A stretch of 6,051 nucleotides of DNA, taken from assembly GCA_934502905.1 (NCBI GenBank), contig CAKSVK010000197.1:1-6051 (forward strand), read 5' to 3'. The position numbers were made by a program, and so were the translations under genes. Origin of the DNA: an uncultured Chitinophagaceae bacterium (lineage in GTDB: Bacteria; Bacteroidota; Bacteroidia; Chitinophagales; Chitinophagaceae). How positions within the stretch are numbered: the first letter of the stretch is position 1; every line of letters begins with the position of its first letter. Under the pieces are notes generated by a model. The model worked only from the letters and a program-made list of their open reading frames with translations, did not search any database and had not been told where the DNA came from. Below are positions 1-5,968 of the stretch, piece after piece.

Positions 1-104
1 AACCTGCGCCAGTACCAAGCATCTGCAAAGGTATATCTGCGCTCATCTGCGGGGAAATTATCTCATCATCATACAATTCATTTCTGCTAATATTTTCCGC
101 AGAT
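1..104. repeat. ATCTGCG-rich intergenic repeat, copy 1
   Basis: First of two related non-coding units. It begins with AACCTGCGCCAGTAC (1-15), which recurs exactly at 207-221. Three ATCTGC units follow at 21, 35 and 45, and then an inverted copy, CCGCAGAT, at 97-104. Bases 45-60 (ATCTGCGGGGAAATTA) and 88-104 form an imperfect inverted repeat with a loop of about 27 nt, so the end of the unit could fold as a stem-loop. The unit may begin left of the window. From memory it resembles dispersed ATCTGCG-type intergenic repeats of Bacteroidota, but that cannot be checked here. No open frame in the stretch looks like a gene. Confidence 0.6.
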
Positions 105-206
105 ACCTATACAGGACATATACTTCACAAACAACTGTACTCTAAATCTATTGAGATAAGTAAATTACCGGCAACAGGTCTGCCCCGGCACAAAGCCATG
201 CTACCA

Positions 207-296
207 AACCTGCGCCAGTACTAATCTGCGAAAGCACATCTGCGCCTATCTGCGGGAAAATTCTCTCACCATCAAAATAAGTTGTTTACCGCTGAT
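207..296. repeat. ATCTGCG-rich intergenic repeat, copy 2
   Basis: Second copy of the unit at 1-104. The 15-base head is identical. The three ATCTGCG motifs start at 224, 238 and 248, with the same 14- and 10-base spacings as in copy 1, although the head-to-first-motif distance is 3 bases shorter. The closing inverted element is TTTACCGCTGAT (285-296), which pairs imperfectly with ATCTGCGGGAAAA (248-260). The copy ends about 40 bases past the csaA stop codon, so the fold could act as a 3' processing or termination structure. It has no clear T-run on either strand, so it is not called as a terminator. Bases 105-206 between the copies hold nothing I recognise. Confidence 0.6.
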
Positions 297-334
297 GACA
301 GGCGGCCGGTGTATCACAACCTATGCTGTATGCA

Positions 335-688
335 TTACCCAATCCTTAACCCATTGGCTACCGGCTTGTCAGCAGACAATAAGGTTACTTCATCGCCGTT
401 TACGGCGCCCAACACCAGGCACTCACTCCGGATGGTGGCAATTTGTTTGGGTGGAAAGTTTACCACTGCCACCACCTGCTTACCGATGAGTTCTTCCGGT
501 GCATATAACCGGGTAATTTGTGCCGAGCTTTTACGGATACCCAGCGAACCAAAATCAATTACCAGCTTATAAGCCGGCTTGCGGGCTTCCTTAAAAACTT
601 CCGCACTTACAATAGTACCTACCCGGATATCCACTTTCATAAATTCATCCCAGGTCAACATGCTGCCTGTTATATCCATAATATTCAT
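335..688 (-). CDS. csaA: CsaA-type tRNA-binding-fold chaperone
   Basis: A 117-residue single-domain protein of the CsaA family, an OB-fold related to the tRNA-binding domain of methionyl- and phenylalanyl-tRNA synthetases. Known members are small cytoplasmic dimers with chaperone or export-related activity in Bacillus. Hallmarks run the full length: KVDIRVGTI (residues 18-26), EARKPAYKL, IDFG followed by GIRKSSAQIT, the dimer-type stretch QVVAVVNFPPKQIA, SECLVLGA, and the C-terminal PVANGLRIG. The usual length is about 110 residues. The start is uncertain. ATG at 688 gives the longest form, but Met4 (679) and Met10 (661) are in frame, and the family often begins just before a W-x-D/E-F motif, which here is MLTWDEF at Met10. 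No Shine-Dalgarno is visible. A hairpin lies directly upstream (691-727). The gene is in line with the two sugar-enzyme genes but is probably functionally independent of them. Confidence 0.92.
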   Translation of the reverse strand: MNIMDITGSMLTWDEFMKVDIRVGTIVSAEVFKEARKPAYKLVIDFGSLGIRKSSAQITRLYAPEELIGKQVVAVVNFPPKQIATIRSECLVLGAVNGDEVTLLSADKPVANGLRIG

Positions 689-690
689 TT

Positions 691-727
691 AAAGAAAACA
701 GGTATAAAAGTAAACCTCTTATACCTG
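691..727 (-). terminator. Hairpin with T-rich tail downstream of the oxidoreductase/TIM-barrel pair
   Basis: Read on the minus strand, CAGGTATAA and TTATACCTG form a perfect 9-bp stem around an 11-nt loop, followed at once by TTTTCTTT. The stem begins 26 nt after the stop codon of the TIM-barrel gene, a normal place for an intrinsic terminator. The stem has only four G/C-rich positions at its base, so it may be weak. It ends 2 nt before the longest csaA start codon, so it could also act as an attenuator or a translation-blocking leader for csaA. Confidence 0.6.
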
Positions 728-753
728 CTGATAAATAAAATATACCATAATAT

Positions 754-1653
754 TTATCCCAATACCTTATTCATTCGGTCGATGATCACCTTCAATCTTT
801 CTTTATCCCCTCCATTCACCTCCGCAGATGCCCATCCGTTATAACCGATCTTCTCCAGGGATTGCATGATCACCGGCCAGTTATTATCGCCATCCCCTAT
901 TTCCACATCAAAGCCTTTCCATAAACCTTCATCATTTTGCTTTTTCCGGCTGTATTCTTTCACATCCAGCTTCATGATCCTTTTGCCGAGAATTTCTATC
1001 CATTGCTCCGGCCATCCATAACGCAGGATGTTGCCGATGTCAAAGTACCAGCCCACCCAGGGACTGTTGATCTCATCAACAAACCGGGCAGCCTCCAGCG
1101 GGCTGATCAGGAAATTATTCCACACATTTTCTATGGCTATCTTAATACCCGTTTTCTTTGCATGGGGGATCAGTCTTTTTATTTCAGCAACCGCACGGGG
1201 CCATGCGTCGGCATAGCTGATCTGGTCATTGACCACACCCGCTACCAGCAACATGGTAGTGCCGCCGTAGAGCTTACAATCGTTCATCGCCTGTATCGAT
1301 GCATTATAACATTTTTCCCGCACCGCAGCATCAGGAGAGGTGATGGGCGACTTCCAGTGCTCAGAATTTACCACACCCGGTATTTCCAACCCGGTCTTCG
1401 CTTTTGCATCCAGTATTTCCTGGTTATCAAACTGGTGCGGAGAGCTGAACTCCACGCCATCATAGCCCAGTTCCTTCAGCAGTCTGAATTTATCCAGCAG
1501 GGTGTCGCCTGCCTTTACCATTTCTATTTTAAGACTTTTTTTTATCGCCGGTTTTGCGGCTTTAACAGGTGCCTGTGCTGCAAAGCTGCTGCTGCCGAGC
1601 GCAGCCGCTGCCATAGCAAGCGAGCTGCTTTTCAGGAACGTTCTTCTCTCCAT
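754..1653 (-). CDS. Exported sugar phosphate isomerase/epimerase family protein (TIM barrel)
   Basis: A 299-residue protein of the xylose-isomerase-like TIM-barrel (AP endonuclease 2) superfamily, which includes sugar epimerases, IolE/IolI-type enzymes and keto-sugar lyases. The N-terminus MERRTFLKSS followed by an Ala-rich hydrophobic stretch (residues 12-26) is a twin-arginine-type leader, so periplasmic location is inferred. Barrel landmarks are LGYDGVEF (62-69), KIAIEN (171-176), WYFDIGN (202-208), KLDVKEYS (228-235) and ASAEV (275-279). By comparison with related epimerases, E175, D205 and E278 fit metal ligands, while D230 sits where a histidine is usual. The ATG at 1653 was chosen because the leader starts there; an upstream in-frame GTG at 1704 would overlap the preceding gene. 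It follows the oxidoreductase gene by 31 nt, probably in one operon. The exact substrate and reaction are unknown. Confidence 0.88.
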   Translation of the reverse strand: MERRTFLKSSSLAMAAAALGSSSFAAQAPVKAAKPAIKKSLKIEMVKAGDTLLDKFRLLKELGYDGVEFSSPHQFDNQEILDAKAKTGLEIPGVVNSEHWKSPITSPDAAVREKCYNASIQAMNDCKLYGGTTMLLVAGVVNDQISYADAWPRAVAEIKRLIPHAKKTGIKIAIENVWNNFLISPLEAARFVDEINSPWVGWYFDIGNILRYGWPEQWIEILGKRIMKLDVKEYSRKKQNDEGLWKGFDVEIGDGDNNWPVIMQSLEKIGYNGWASAEVNGGDKERLKVIIDRMNKVLG

Positions 1654-1684
1654 AAGTAGTATCGTTGATTTCGGGTAGTAAAGT

Positions 1685-2986
1685 TTATTTAAAAGGCGTG
1701 ACACCCGGCATGGGAACCGGTGTTACGGCAAGGGTTTGGCTCATATCGTATGCAGTAACATCGGGACCGAGCATTTCTGCAGAATTTACGGCCTCTTCCC
1801 AGGTTATTTTTTTACCGGTATAAGCAGCCATTCTTCCCAGTATGGCAATCATAGAGCTGTTGGCGACCTCTTCACCCTGGTTGATAGGTTTTCCTTTACG
1901 TATGGCTGCAAACAACTCGTTGTGTTCTGTCTGGTACATGTCGTTCTGTTTGCCGTTATAGGTCCACAGCTTTCCGTTGCTGTTGATCTGGTGTATGGCA
2001 GCAGAGCAATCTATCAGTGCGTTGCCTTTGGTACCCCAGGCTTCCACCGCATAGCTGGTGGCACAACCAGGTTGTTGCCTGCTCACATGAAATCCTTTGG
2101 CGCCATCGGGGTATTCGTAGGTAACGGCAAAATGATCGTATATATTTCCGTTCTGGGGACCTACACGCACCTGCCGTCCTCCCGACGCTGTGGCGCTCAC
2201 AGGAAGCTTGTCGCCGAATGCCCAGCTCATCATATCTATGCTGTGTACGGCCTGCTCCACAATATGATCGCCGGACAGCCAGGTGAAGAAAGGCCAATTG
2301 CGCATCTGCCACTCTACAGATTCGGGGTGTGGGTTTTCTGATTCCCAGGTCCTGTAGGTACCGCCTGTATTGTAAGTGTTATACACGGTAGAAACCTTAC
2401 CGATAGCCCCTGCATTGATCCTGCCGAATGCGGCTCTCTTAGGTTCATGAAACCTCCAGCAAAAGCCGGATATGATATTCAGGTTTTTTTCTTTGGCTTT
2501 TTTTGCGGACTCCAGCACCTTACGTATGCCGGGGGCATCCACCGCAACCGGTTTCTCACAAAATACATGCTTGCCTGCTTCTACTGCCGCTTCCAGGTGC
2601 AGGGGGCGGAATGCAGGGGCCGTACACAATAATATTACATCGGCACCGGAGTCTATTACTTTTTTATACGCATCAAACCCCACATACTGATGCTCGGGGC
2701 TTACGGCCGCCTTCTCTCCGTGAAGCTCTTCCAGGTTTTCCAATGATTTTTTCAGCTTGTCTTCAAACAGATCCCCCATAGCATGCAACACCACGTTGGG
2801 GTCGGCGCTTAGCGCCTGGTTGGCAGCACCGCTTCCCCTGCCGCCACATCCTACCAACCCTACTTTCAGGGTATCCGCATTTATTTTTCTACCGGGAGAT
2901 GCTTTGATGATATTAAAGGGTACAACACCGGCTGTAGCGGCCAGTCCGGAAAGCTTTAAAAGCGTCCTCCTTTTTTCATTATGCAT
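1685..2986 (-). CDS. Exported Gfo/Idh/MocA family oxidoreductase
   Basis: A 433-residue NAD(P)-dependent sugar dehydrogenase-type protein. The leader has KRRTLLK (residues 5-11) and a short hydrophobic stretch to about residue 24, a twin-arginine-like signal, so the protein is probably exported with its cofactor bound, as for glucose-fructose oxidoreductase. The Rossmann fold begins at KVGLVGCGGRGSG (41-53), with D72 at the end of the second strand. The family's EKP motif is at 144-146, where K145 is the expected catalytic lysine. GDHIVEQAVHSID (239-251) supplies the expected active-site histidine, H248. The remainder matches the C-terminal alpha/beta domain. Length is typical for the secreted Bacteroidota/Planctomycetes branch. 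The start chosen is ATG at 2986; an in-frame TTG nine bases upstream is less likely. It is the first gene of the minus-strand operon and is divergent from the GH28 pair. The substrate is not evident from sequence; oxidation of a sugar hydroxyl to a keto-sugar is the family expectation. Confidence 0.92.
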   Translation of the reverse strand: MHNEKRRTLLKLSGLAATAGVVPFNIIKASPGRKINADTLKVGLVGCGGRGSGAANQALSADPNVVLHAMGDLFEDKLKKSLENLEELHGEKAAVSPEHQYVGFDAYKKVIDSGADVILLCTAPAFRPLHLEAAVEAGKHVFCEKPVAVDAPGIRKVLESAKKAKEKNLNIISGFCWRFHEPKRAAFGRINAGAIGKVSTVYNTYNTGGTYRTWESENPHPESVEWQMRNWPFFTWLSGDHIVEQAVHSIDMMSWAFGDKLPVSATASGGRQVRVGPQNGNIYDHFAVTYEYPDGAKGFHVSRQQPGCATSYAVEAWGTKGNALIDCSAAIHQINSNGKLWTYNGKQNDMYQTEHNELFAAIRKGKPINQGEEVANSSMIAILGRMAAYTGKKITWEEAVNSAEMLGPDVTAYDMSQTLAVTPVPMPGVTPFK

Positions 2987-3318
2987 GGAAATCAATCTTT
3001 TTATGTTTGAGAATAATATGAGCTGTCTGATGCTTCAGGTTTTGCAATTTAAACATTTATTCGCAACAAGAGTGCCCTGGTATTCCAGCCACCCGTTTTT
3101 TAATAAGGAGCAATTTCTGCCGGCACGTTTCATTACGACGAAAACAATTATATATAAAAGAAAGAATATAAGCACAAATATTCCTGCAACAGGGGTCGGA
3201 CAGCCGGATACCGGCGAAAGGAGTGGTATTACGGGTTAAAATTTTAACAGGATGGTTATACCCTGTTAGTTATTTATATTGCACGGAAACTATCGCAAAC
3301 TTCAAGTTATACAGCCAT
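2987..3318. promoter_or_regulatory. Divergent intergenic control region
   Basis: This 332-base gap lies between the start of the oxidoreductase gene (minus strand) and the GH28 gene (plus strand), so it must hold promoters for both directions. It is A/T-rich, particularly at 3135-3180. It contains a GCCGG-ATA-CCGGC inverted repeat (3203-3215) and the stronger palindromes at 3235-3268. TATATTG at 3275-3281 is a loose match to the Bacteroidota -7 element TAnnTTTG and would place a transcript start about 30 nt before the GH28 ATG, but no good TTTG element lies at the right distance upstream. No convincing promoter was found for the minus strand. No gene is supported here. Confidence 0.6.
3235..3268. 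promoter_or_regulatory. Overlapping palindromes, candidate operator
   Basis: Two symmetric elements overlap. GTTAAAATTTTAAC (3235-3248) is a perfect 14-bp palindrome. TAACAGG (3245-3251) and CCTGTTA (3262-3268) are perfect 7-bp inverted arms with a 10-nt spacer, giving a dyad of 24 bp that is typical in size for a dimeric regulator. They lie 51-84 nt before the GH28 start codon and just upstream of the weak -7-like TATATTG at 3275. The regulator is not in the window. Confidence 0.4.
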
Positions 3319-4797
3319 ATGCGAAAAATATTCCTACTGCTTTTTTCTACTGCGATTTCTGTCTGTTCTTTGGCCAAAGACTATAATATCCTGGATTTCG
3401 GGGCAAAGCCCGATGGTATCTGTTTGAATACCACGATCATCCAGGGAGCGATCGATTATATCGCAGCACATGACGGAGGACGGCTGGTCTTTCCCGCCGG
3501 CAACTGGCTTACGGGTTCCATTTACCTTAAATCAGGTGTAATACTGCACCTAGAGGAAAATGCGGTGTTGCTGGGGTCTACCACCGCATTCGATTATATC
3601 AAAGACCCGTATATCGGGTGGATGTCGCTGGTGTTTGCCCTAAAGCAAAAAGATATCGGTATCACGGGGAAGGGTACCATTGATGGCAGGGGGTTTCATA
3701 CGGCCAACAATATGGTAGCCAATATTCATAAAGGCATCTATAATGATCCGCTCAGGCAGGATCGTCCCAATGAAACCAACCGCCCGCAAAATGTTTATTT
3801 CAGGGAATGTGAGAACATCATCATCCGGGGTATCCTGCTAAAGGATCCCGCCAGTTGGAACCAGACTTATGATCAATGCGTAAACCTGTACGTGGACAGC
3901 ATCCGGGTAGATAGCAAGAACTACTGGAATAATGACGGGATAGATATAGTGGATTGCAAAAATGTAGTCATTAAAAATTCGTATTTCGATGCTGCTGATG
4001 ATGCCATCTGCTTTAAATCGCATGATCCTGCAAAGATCTGCGAGGACGTAGTAGTGGATAATTGTGTGGGTCGTTCCAGCGCCAATGGCGTAAAATTCGG
4101 TACGGTATCCCGTGGCGGCTTCCGGAATTTCAACATTACCAACATTACTATTTTCGATACCTACCGTTCTGCCATCACTTTCGCCGCGGTAGATGGCGCT
4201 ATCGTGGAGAATATACTGGTAGACGGGGTAAAATCTACCAACACCGGTAATGTGATCTATCTCCGCATAGGAGATCGCTGGAGCGGCGGTAAGCAACCGG
4301 AGATGAAAAATATCGTAATAAAGAATGTGTACGCGGAAGTGCCGGCGGGTAAGGCGGATGCCGGTTATCATTATGAAGGCCCCGTAGAAGATCTTCCCAG
4401 GAACGTGTCGCCGGCAGGCATAGTAGGATTGCCGGGGCATACCATCAAAAATGTTCTTCTTGAGAATATTAAAATCGTTTATCCCGGAGGCTCCAATCCA
4501 CACTATGCCTATCGCGGACTGTCAAAAGCAGACCTGGATAGCATACCGGAAATGCCCACGGCTTATCCCGAGTTTTCACAATTTAAAGAACTGCCTGCGT
4601 GGGGCTTTTATCTCCGTCATGCCGAGGATATCACTTTCCGGAATGTGACATTGATCGCAGAAAAAAAGGAGTATCGCCCCGCAATAGTGGCGGATGATGT
4701 GAAAAGCCTCCTGCTGGATAAGGTGGACCTGCAGGAACCGGACAGTAAAAAGAAAAAACAGGTATTCTTACATAACAGTACGTACAGAAAAAAATAA
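3319..4797 (+). CDS. Secreted glycoside hydrolase family 28 (polygalacturonase-like) protein
   Basis: A 492-residue right-handed parallel beta-helix protein of GH28, a family that hydrolyses galacturonan or rhamnogalacturonan linkages by inversion. A signal peptide covers residues 1-19 (hydrophobic 4-15, likely cut SLA|KD). The mature protein opens with the usual YNILDFGAKPDG and GAIDYIAAHDGGRLVFPAG region, then beta-helix coils. Catalytic-region motifs are WNNDGID (D206) and AADDAICFKS (D227, D228). The 21-residue gap between D206 and D227 is the same as in fungal endopolygalacturonases. The classical GHG histidine is replaced (SANGVKFGT, N256) and the RIK motif aligns with ITF (286-288), so specificity probably differs from true polygalacturonase. 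The C-terminus is Lys-rich, with no T9SS sorting domain. The ATG at 3319 begins the signal peptide; an upstream in-frame GTG at 3223 is unlikely. It is the first of two plus-strand genes. Confidence 0.9.
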   Translation: MRKIFLLLFSTAISVCSLAKDYNILDFGAKPDGICLNTTIIQGAIDYIAAHDGGRLVFPAGNWLTGSIYLKSGVILHLEENAVLLGSTTAFDYIKDPYIGWMSLVFALKQKDIGITGKGTIDGRGFHTANNMVANIHKGIYNDPLRQDRPNETNRPQNVYFRECENIIIRGILLKDPASWNQTYDQCVNLYVDSIRVDSKNYWNNDGIDIVDCKNVVIKNSYFDAADDAICFKSHDPAKICEDVVVDNCVGRSSANGVKFGTVSRGGFRNFNITNITIFDTYRSAITFAAVDGAIVENILVDGVKSTNTGNVIYLRIGDRWSGGKQPEMKNIVIKNVYAEVPAGKADAGYHYEGPVEDLPRNVSPAGIVGLPGHTIKNVLLENIKIVYPGGSNPHYAYRGLSKADLDSIPEMPTAYPEFSQFKELPAWGFYLRHAEDITFRNVTLIAEKKEYRPAIVADDVKSLLLDKVDLQEPDSKKKKQVFLHNSTYRKK

Positions 4798-4815
4798 CCG
4801 GCTAAAAACGAGATC

Positions 4816-5550
4816 ATGAAACTATATACATTATTGATAGCTGTTTTATTAACGTCTTTTGGTCTGGAGGCTAAAGATTACAAAGCCAGCCTGTTTGGTG
4901 TTAAATCAGACGGGCTTACAATGAATACACGCTCCATTCAGAAGGGAATAGACTATATCAGTGAGAACGGCGGCGGGCGCCTGGTATTTGAGGTGGGGAG
5001 ATATCTTACCGGCGCCCTTCAGTTGAAATCGAACGTAACGATCAAGCTGGAAGAAGGAGCGGTACTGGTGGGATCTGCCTCCATTTATGACTATAACAGC
5101 GCAGCGGGCATCAAAGCGGTTATTTCTGCCACGGGACAGGAAAATATCGGCATTTCCGGTGAGGGCGTGATAGAGGGCAACGGCGCTTTGCTCCTGAAAA
5201 ATATGGAAGCCCTACAAGCAAAAAGGTTCCTGCTGGATTCTCTCACAGTTCAGCCGGTTTTGATCGGGCTGAAAGATTGTTCCAATATTGCAATTGATTC
5301 GGTGATCATGAAAGATGCCGCCGGTATTGTGCAGATCTTTGATAAATGTAATCATCTTGTCATTGAATTGGTAACTATAAAAAGTGACTATAGTAACGAC
5401 GCCGGAATTATTTTTTCAGATAATAAGGATGTAACATTCCGGCACTCCTATGTGGAGGTACCGGGAAAGCCTATGCGATGGACCGGTGCCACAACAGAAT
5501 TAAAGCTGGATAAAACGATTGACAGCCAGGGCAACCTGTTGAAACCATAA
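4816..5550 (+). CDS. Half-length GH28-like beta-helix protein, probably non-catalytic
   Basis: A 244-residue secreted paralogue of the upstream GH28 protein. The signal peptide (1-19, cut EA|KD) and the mature start KDY match those of its neighbour. By hand count, about 38 of 68 residues are identical over positions 20-87 without gaps. Similarity continues through the ENIGISGEGVIEG coil to the region of the first catalytic motif. There it reads YSNDAGIIFSD (D195 is one residue out of register) and then YVEVPGKPMRW, so the paired aspartates of the neighbour are replaced. The protein ends about 20 residues later, where full GH28 proteins continue for more than 200. The frame is intact, with a clean stop and normal codon use, so this looks like a stable short form rather than a fresh frameshift. 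It starts 18 nt after the GH28 stop, indicating co-transcription. Possible roles are glycan binding or partnership with the full-length enzyme; it may also be a decaying duplicate. Confidence 0.82.
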   Translation: MKLYTLLIAVLLTSFGLEAKDYKASLFGVKSDGLTMNTRSIQKGIDYISENGGGRLVFEVGRYLTGALQLKSNVTIKLEEGAVLVGSASIYDYNSAAGIKAVISATGQENIGISGEGVIEGNGALLLKNMEALQAKRFLLDSLTVQPVLIGLKDCSNIAIDSVIMKDAAGIVQIFDKCNHLVIELVTIKSDYSNDAGIIFSDNKDVTFRHSYVEVPGKPMRWTGATTELKLDKTIDSQGNLLKP

Positions 5551-5624
5551 CCGGCTGAAAGGACAGGTATGTGTGATGTTGTGTGGCGACGGGTTTTCTT
5601 TTACCATAAGATAATTCATTTTTG

Positions 5625-5744
5625 TTAACCGGCTTTATCTCCGGGACCTTTATCGGCATAAATCAGCCAAAAATCGACAGGGGGAGTACAGATGTCGAAA
5701 TAAGTTCCGGAAGCTGTTTTTTCATACCATCTTTGTATTGTCAT
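5625..5744 (-). CDS. Possible small protein or gene remnant, 39 residues
   Basis: An ATG-started minus-strand frame encoding 39 residues, convergent with the GH28-like gene and 75 nt from it. I do not recognise the product. The translation looks protein-like rather than random: it has MTIQRWYEK at the start, FDICTPPVDFWLIYADKG in the middle and a Gly/Asp/Lys-rich end, with codons such as GCC GAT AAA GGT similar to the neighbouring genes. The frame is closed 12 codons upstream of the ATG, where the repeat region begins, so it might be the surviving 3' end of a gene broken by the repeat. No ribosome binding site is visible. A chance ORF is quite possible. Confidence 0.22.
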   Translation of the reverse strand: MTIQRWYEKTASGTYFDICTPPVDFWLIYADKGPGDKAG

Positions 5745-5753
5745 CGATGCACA

Positions 5754-5956
5754 ACGATATCCTGAAAAACAAACCTAATCCAATTCCAAAGTATCCAATC
5801 ATCCACGAAATACCCAACAATATCCCGAAAACCGAAATCCAGATCCAAAGAAAAAACACGATATCCTGAAGACCGCATATCCAACCATGAAAAACAATAT
5901 CCGGCTATCCTGAAAACCCGACCATATCCTGGAAAAACACAATATGCTGACCATGG
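5754..5956. repeat. Degenerate tandem repeat, consensus ACRATATCCTGAAAAMC
   Basis: Variants of one 17-18 base unit recur along this stretch: ACGATATCCTGAAAAAC (5754), ACAATATCCCGAAAACC (5817), ACGATATCCTGAAGACC (5858), ACAATATCC (5894), GGCTATCCTGAAAACCC (5903), ACCATATCCTGGAAAAAC (5921) and ACAATATGCTGACC (5939). The last units are spaced 18 bases apart, and the earlier ones are irregular, with decayed fragments such as TATCCAA between them. Two units contain the palindrome GATATC. No direct-repeat/spacer regularity like that of a CRISPR array is present. The function is unknown; decayed minisatellite or multiple weak binding sites are both possible. Confidence 0.5.
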
Positions 5957-5968
5957 AGAAATCCAGGC

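Noticed and set aside
937..1659. Long plus-strand open frame (240 codons) opposite the TIM-barrel gene
   Set aside because: Shadow of the minus-strand gene: the translation is low in family-like motifs, and the minus-strand product has full TIM-barrel landmarks.
1736..2341. Plus-strand open frame (201 codons) opposite the oxidoreductase gene
   Set aside because: Lies wholly within a well-supported Gfo/Idh gene on the other strand and has no recognisable domain.
3000..3060. Possible minus-strand promoter (TTGC and TATTATTC on the reverse strand) for the oxidoreductase gene
   Set aside because: The elements match the Bacteroidota TTTG / TAnnTTTG consensus poorly and the spacing is several bases too long.
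2757..3239. Plus-strand frame across the divergent intergenic region
   Set aside because: Begins antisense to the oxidoreductase leader and crosses an A/T-rich control region; the translation is of low complexity with no domain.
3334..3375. Lipoprotein signal (Cys16) in the GH28 protein
   Set aside because: The residues before the cysteine (AISV) do not fit a lipobox, and an ordinary SLA|KD cleavage site follows. The paralogue has the same cleavage position without a cysteine.
3838..4503. Minus-strand open frame (221 codons) inside the GH28 gene
   Set aside because: Antisense shadow of the GH28 coding region; no leader, motif or plausible start context.
5471..5659. Minus-strand 62-codon frame overlapping the end of the GH28-like gene
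   Set aside because: Its second half runs antisense to supported coding sequence and turns Cys/Leu-rich. It also overlaps the more protein-like frame at 5625-5744.
5754..5956. CRISPR array
   Set aside because: Units are short, degenerate and irregularly spaced, with no unique spacers of constant length and no cas genes.
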